Program-made: the position numbers and the translations under genes
Notes under the pieces: model-generated
Seen by the model: the letters and a program-made list of their open reading frames with translations, nothing else
Database searches by the model: none
What the model was told of the DNA's origin: nothing
Assembly: GCA_902803585.1 (NCBI GenBank)
Contig: CADCQO010000169.1
Span: 1-6,773, forward strand
Length of the DNA: 6,773 bases
Direction: 5' to 3'
Origin: an uncultured Ruminococcus sp.
GTDB lineage: Bacteria; Bacillota; Clostridia; Oscillospirales; Acutalibacteraceae
Shown here: positions 5,456 to 6,773 of the stretch, piece by piece
Numbering within the stretch: position 1 is the stretch's first letter
Layout of the letters: every line of letters begins with the position of its first letter

Positions 5456-6773
5456 TTATTCTGTCCATGCGCTGTAACGGGACTTTTCACTCTTTTTCAC
5501 AGCGTACAGCTTGCTGTCGGCGTGTTTCAGGGCAACGTCCATCGAATCCCGATTATAGCTTGACATGGAGGCAATACCGATAGAACAGGAAACACGGTGG
5601 TTGTCGGAAACCGTGACAGTTCCCTTGACAGCCGCCTCGATCTCTTCGATAAAGTTATTATGCGCGGCAATTTCCCGATAGATTTCCTTCGCCGCCTCAA
5701 TGCCTTCTTCCAGCGTATGACCGGGGAGAATCATCAGAAATTCATCGCCGCCGTAACGGACGACATAGCCTTTATTGCCCGCCACACGTTCAAACAGTCT
5801 TGAAAAGGCGATCAGTATAACATCGCCTACTGCATGACCGAATGTATCGTTGCAAATCTTGAAGTTATCCAGATCCATGTAAAGGACGGTCGCGCAAATA
5901 TCCTTTTTCTTGCCTTTATTGACTAAGGTTTCATAATCATCTACCTGTTTTGCAAAGCCCTGACGGTTCAGCAGACCGGTAAGCAGATCTGTAACAGCGC
6001 TCTGCTGGAGTTTCCGGTTCATCTGGCTGATAGCGTCCCTTGCTTTCAGACGGTAGAGCGTATCGGTAAGCTGACGGAGAGCAAATTTGAAAATCGTAAT
6101 ATCATTGCGGTCGAGGAAAGTGATATTGTTGGTCATATTATCGTGCAGTTCAATCACAGCGATAATATAGCCGGTCAGCTCATCATCTACCGACAGAGGC
6201 ACACAGCCGAACGAAACGATATTATTGACACCCAGCGCCGATACAAAGGGAATCAGTTCGTAAAATTCCCTGTCATAGCGGGAAACGACAAATTCCTTTT
6301 TGTGGCGGGTGAGATAGCTTGTAATCTCTTCCAGCTGTTCCTCATTGATCGAACGGCTGCCGCATACATGACGCAGGACAGGCTTTCGGTCGACAATTTC
6401 GACATAGAAAATGTTGTCAAGGTTATAGTTGTTCTGTATCATCATCAGCGAATTGGCGATAACGTCCTCCGCAGAATAATTTTCCTTATTGATAAGCTCC
6501 TGCCACGCAACCAGAAAATCAATACCCTTTGTTTTGTCCGCCAGCATCATTTCCATTTCTGCCAGCTGTCCCAGGTCTTCGATCTGGTATTTATTGACAT
6601 CGGTCAGCGGAAGAGGCACATACTTGGCAATCAGGTTTTTCCTGTGCAGTCTTGCAAAAATGATTTCTTCCTTATGCTTATAGCCTTTGGAAGCACAGAA
6701 TTCCATACAGCTTTCCAGTATTTCCCTTGCCTTGCGGTATTCATGCTGTTTCTCATAAAGATCCGCCTGTTCC
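5456..6773 (-). CDS. TPR-GAF-GGDEF diguanylate cyclase, N-terminus outside window
   Basis: The gene is open to the right edge (first full codon at 6772), so its true start is not visible; a methionine at 6706 is internal. About 438 residues are seen. From the internal Met (residue 1): helical TPR-like sequence from the window edge to about 58 (ADLYEKQHEYRKAREILE before it, then KGYKHKEEIIFARLHRKN); a GAF-like sensor region at about 65-215 (FVSALGVNNIVSFGCVPLSV, GYIIAVIEL); then a short helix and the GGDEF domain. That domain has TDLLTGLLNRQGF (239-251), YMDLDNFKICNDTFGHAVGD (276-295), RYGGDEF (317-323) and SCSIGIASMS near the end. The intact GGDEF and metal-binding Asp of DLDNFK predict synthesis of c-di-GMP from two GTP. 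The inhibitory RxxD site is absent (NKGY in its place). No EAL domain follows. It is cytosolic as far as seen. yunB follows after 49 bp. Confidence 0.9.
   Translation of the reverse strand, partial: EQADLYEKQHEYRKAREILESCMEFCASKGYKHKEEIIFARLHRKNLIAKYVPLPLTDVNKYQIEDLGQLAEMEMMLADKTKGIDFLVAWQELINKENYSAEDVIANSLMMIQNNYNLDNIFYVEIVDRKPVLRHVCGSRSINEEQLEEITSYLTRHKKEFVVSRYDREFYELIPFVSALGVNNIVSFGCVPLSVDDELTGYIIAVIELHDNMTNNITFLDRNDITIFKFALRQLTDTLYRLKARDAISQMNRKLQQSAVTDLLTGLLNRQGFAKQVDDYETLVNKGKKKDICATVLYMDLDNFKICNDTFGHAVGDVILIAFSRLFERVAGNKGYVVRYGGDEFLMILPGHTLEEGIEAAKEIYREIAAHNNFIEEIEAAVKGTVTVSDNHRVSCSIGIASMSSYNRDSMDVALKHADSKLYAVKKSEKSRYSAWTE

Noticed and set aside
5407..5490. 28-residue N-terminal extension of YunB
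   Set aside because: It would overlap the GGDEF coding end and run through the hairpin; ATG 5406 has the GGGGGGA site and the normal family N-terminus.

Overview
The window reads as an ordinary chromosomal segment of an anaerobic, endospore-lineage Firmicute (class Clostridia), probably a Ruminococcus/Oscillospiraceae-type gut bacterium. Pointers are the sporulation genes spoVAC and yunB, a clostridial-type flavoprotein-rubredoxin fusion, a bacterial OGG1-type 8-oxoguanine glycosylase, strong GGAGG-class ribosome binding sites and moderate GC. The genus is an inference from protein flavour only.

Layout. Left end, minus strand: a cysteine desulfurase (133-1269) followed by the first 26 codons of thiI (1-79), a sulfur-mobilisation pair. 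Divergent from it, plus strand: spoVAC (1353-1805), without its usual spoVAD/spoVAE partners downstream. A 279-bp gap then holds two candidate promoters and some inverted repeats and leads into a plus-strand flavin reductase-rubredoxin fusion (2085-2732). A 191-bp regulatory-looking gap with repeated TTGACA-type half sites precedes nadA (2924-3841), quinolinate synthase, which ends in a clear Rho-independent terminator (3859-3900). On the minus strand, converging on that terminator, run a TPR-GAF-GGDEF diguanylate cyclase (right edge to 5456, N-terminus outside the window), the sporulation protein YunB (4774-5406) and an 8-oxoguanine DNA glycosylase (3931-4758). The last two are very closely spaced.

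How the genes fit together. Cysteine desulfurase supplies persulfide sulfur to ThiI (4-thiouridine in tRNA) and could also serve Fe-S proteins such as NadA. The flavoprotein-rubredoxin fits oxygen or NO defence in an anaerobe, and the glycosylase repairs oxidised guanine, so a loose oxidative-stress theme is possible but is inference. I do not see a new multi-gene system. The items most worth a second look are non-coding: a perfect hairpin that buries the yunB Shine-Dalgarno sequence, a 21-bp-spaced repeat pair before nadA that overlaps a near-consensus leftward promoter, and the solitary spoVAC. No tRNA, rRNA, CRISPR array or insertion sequence was seen, and no gene-free stretch exceeds 300 bases.
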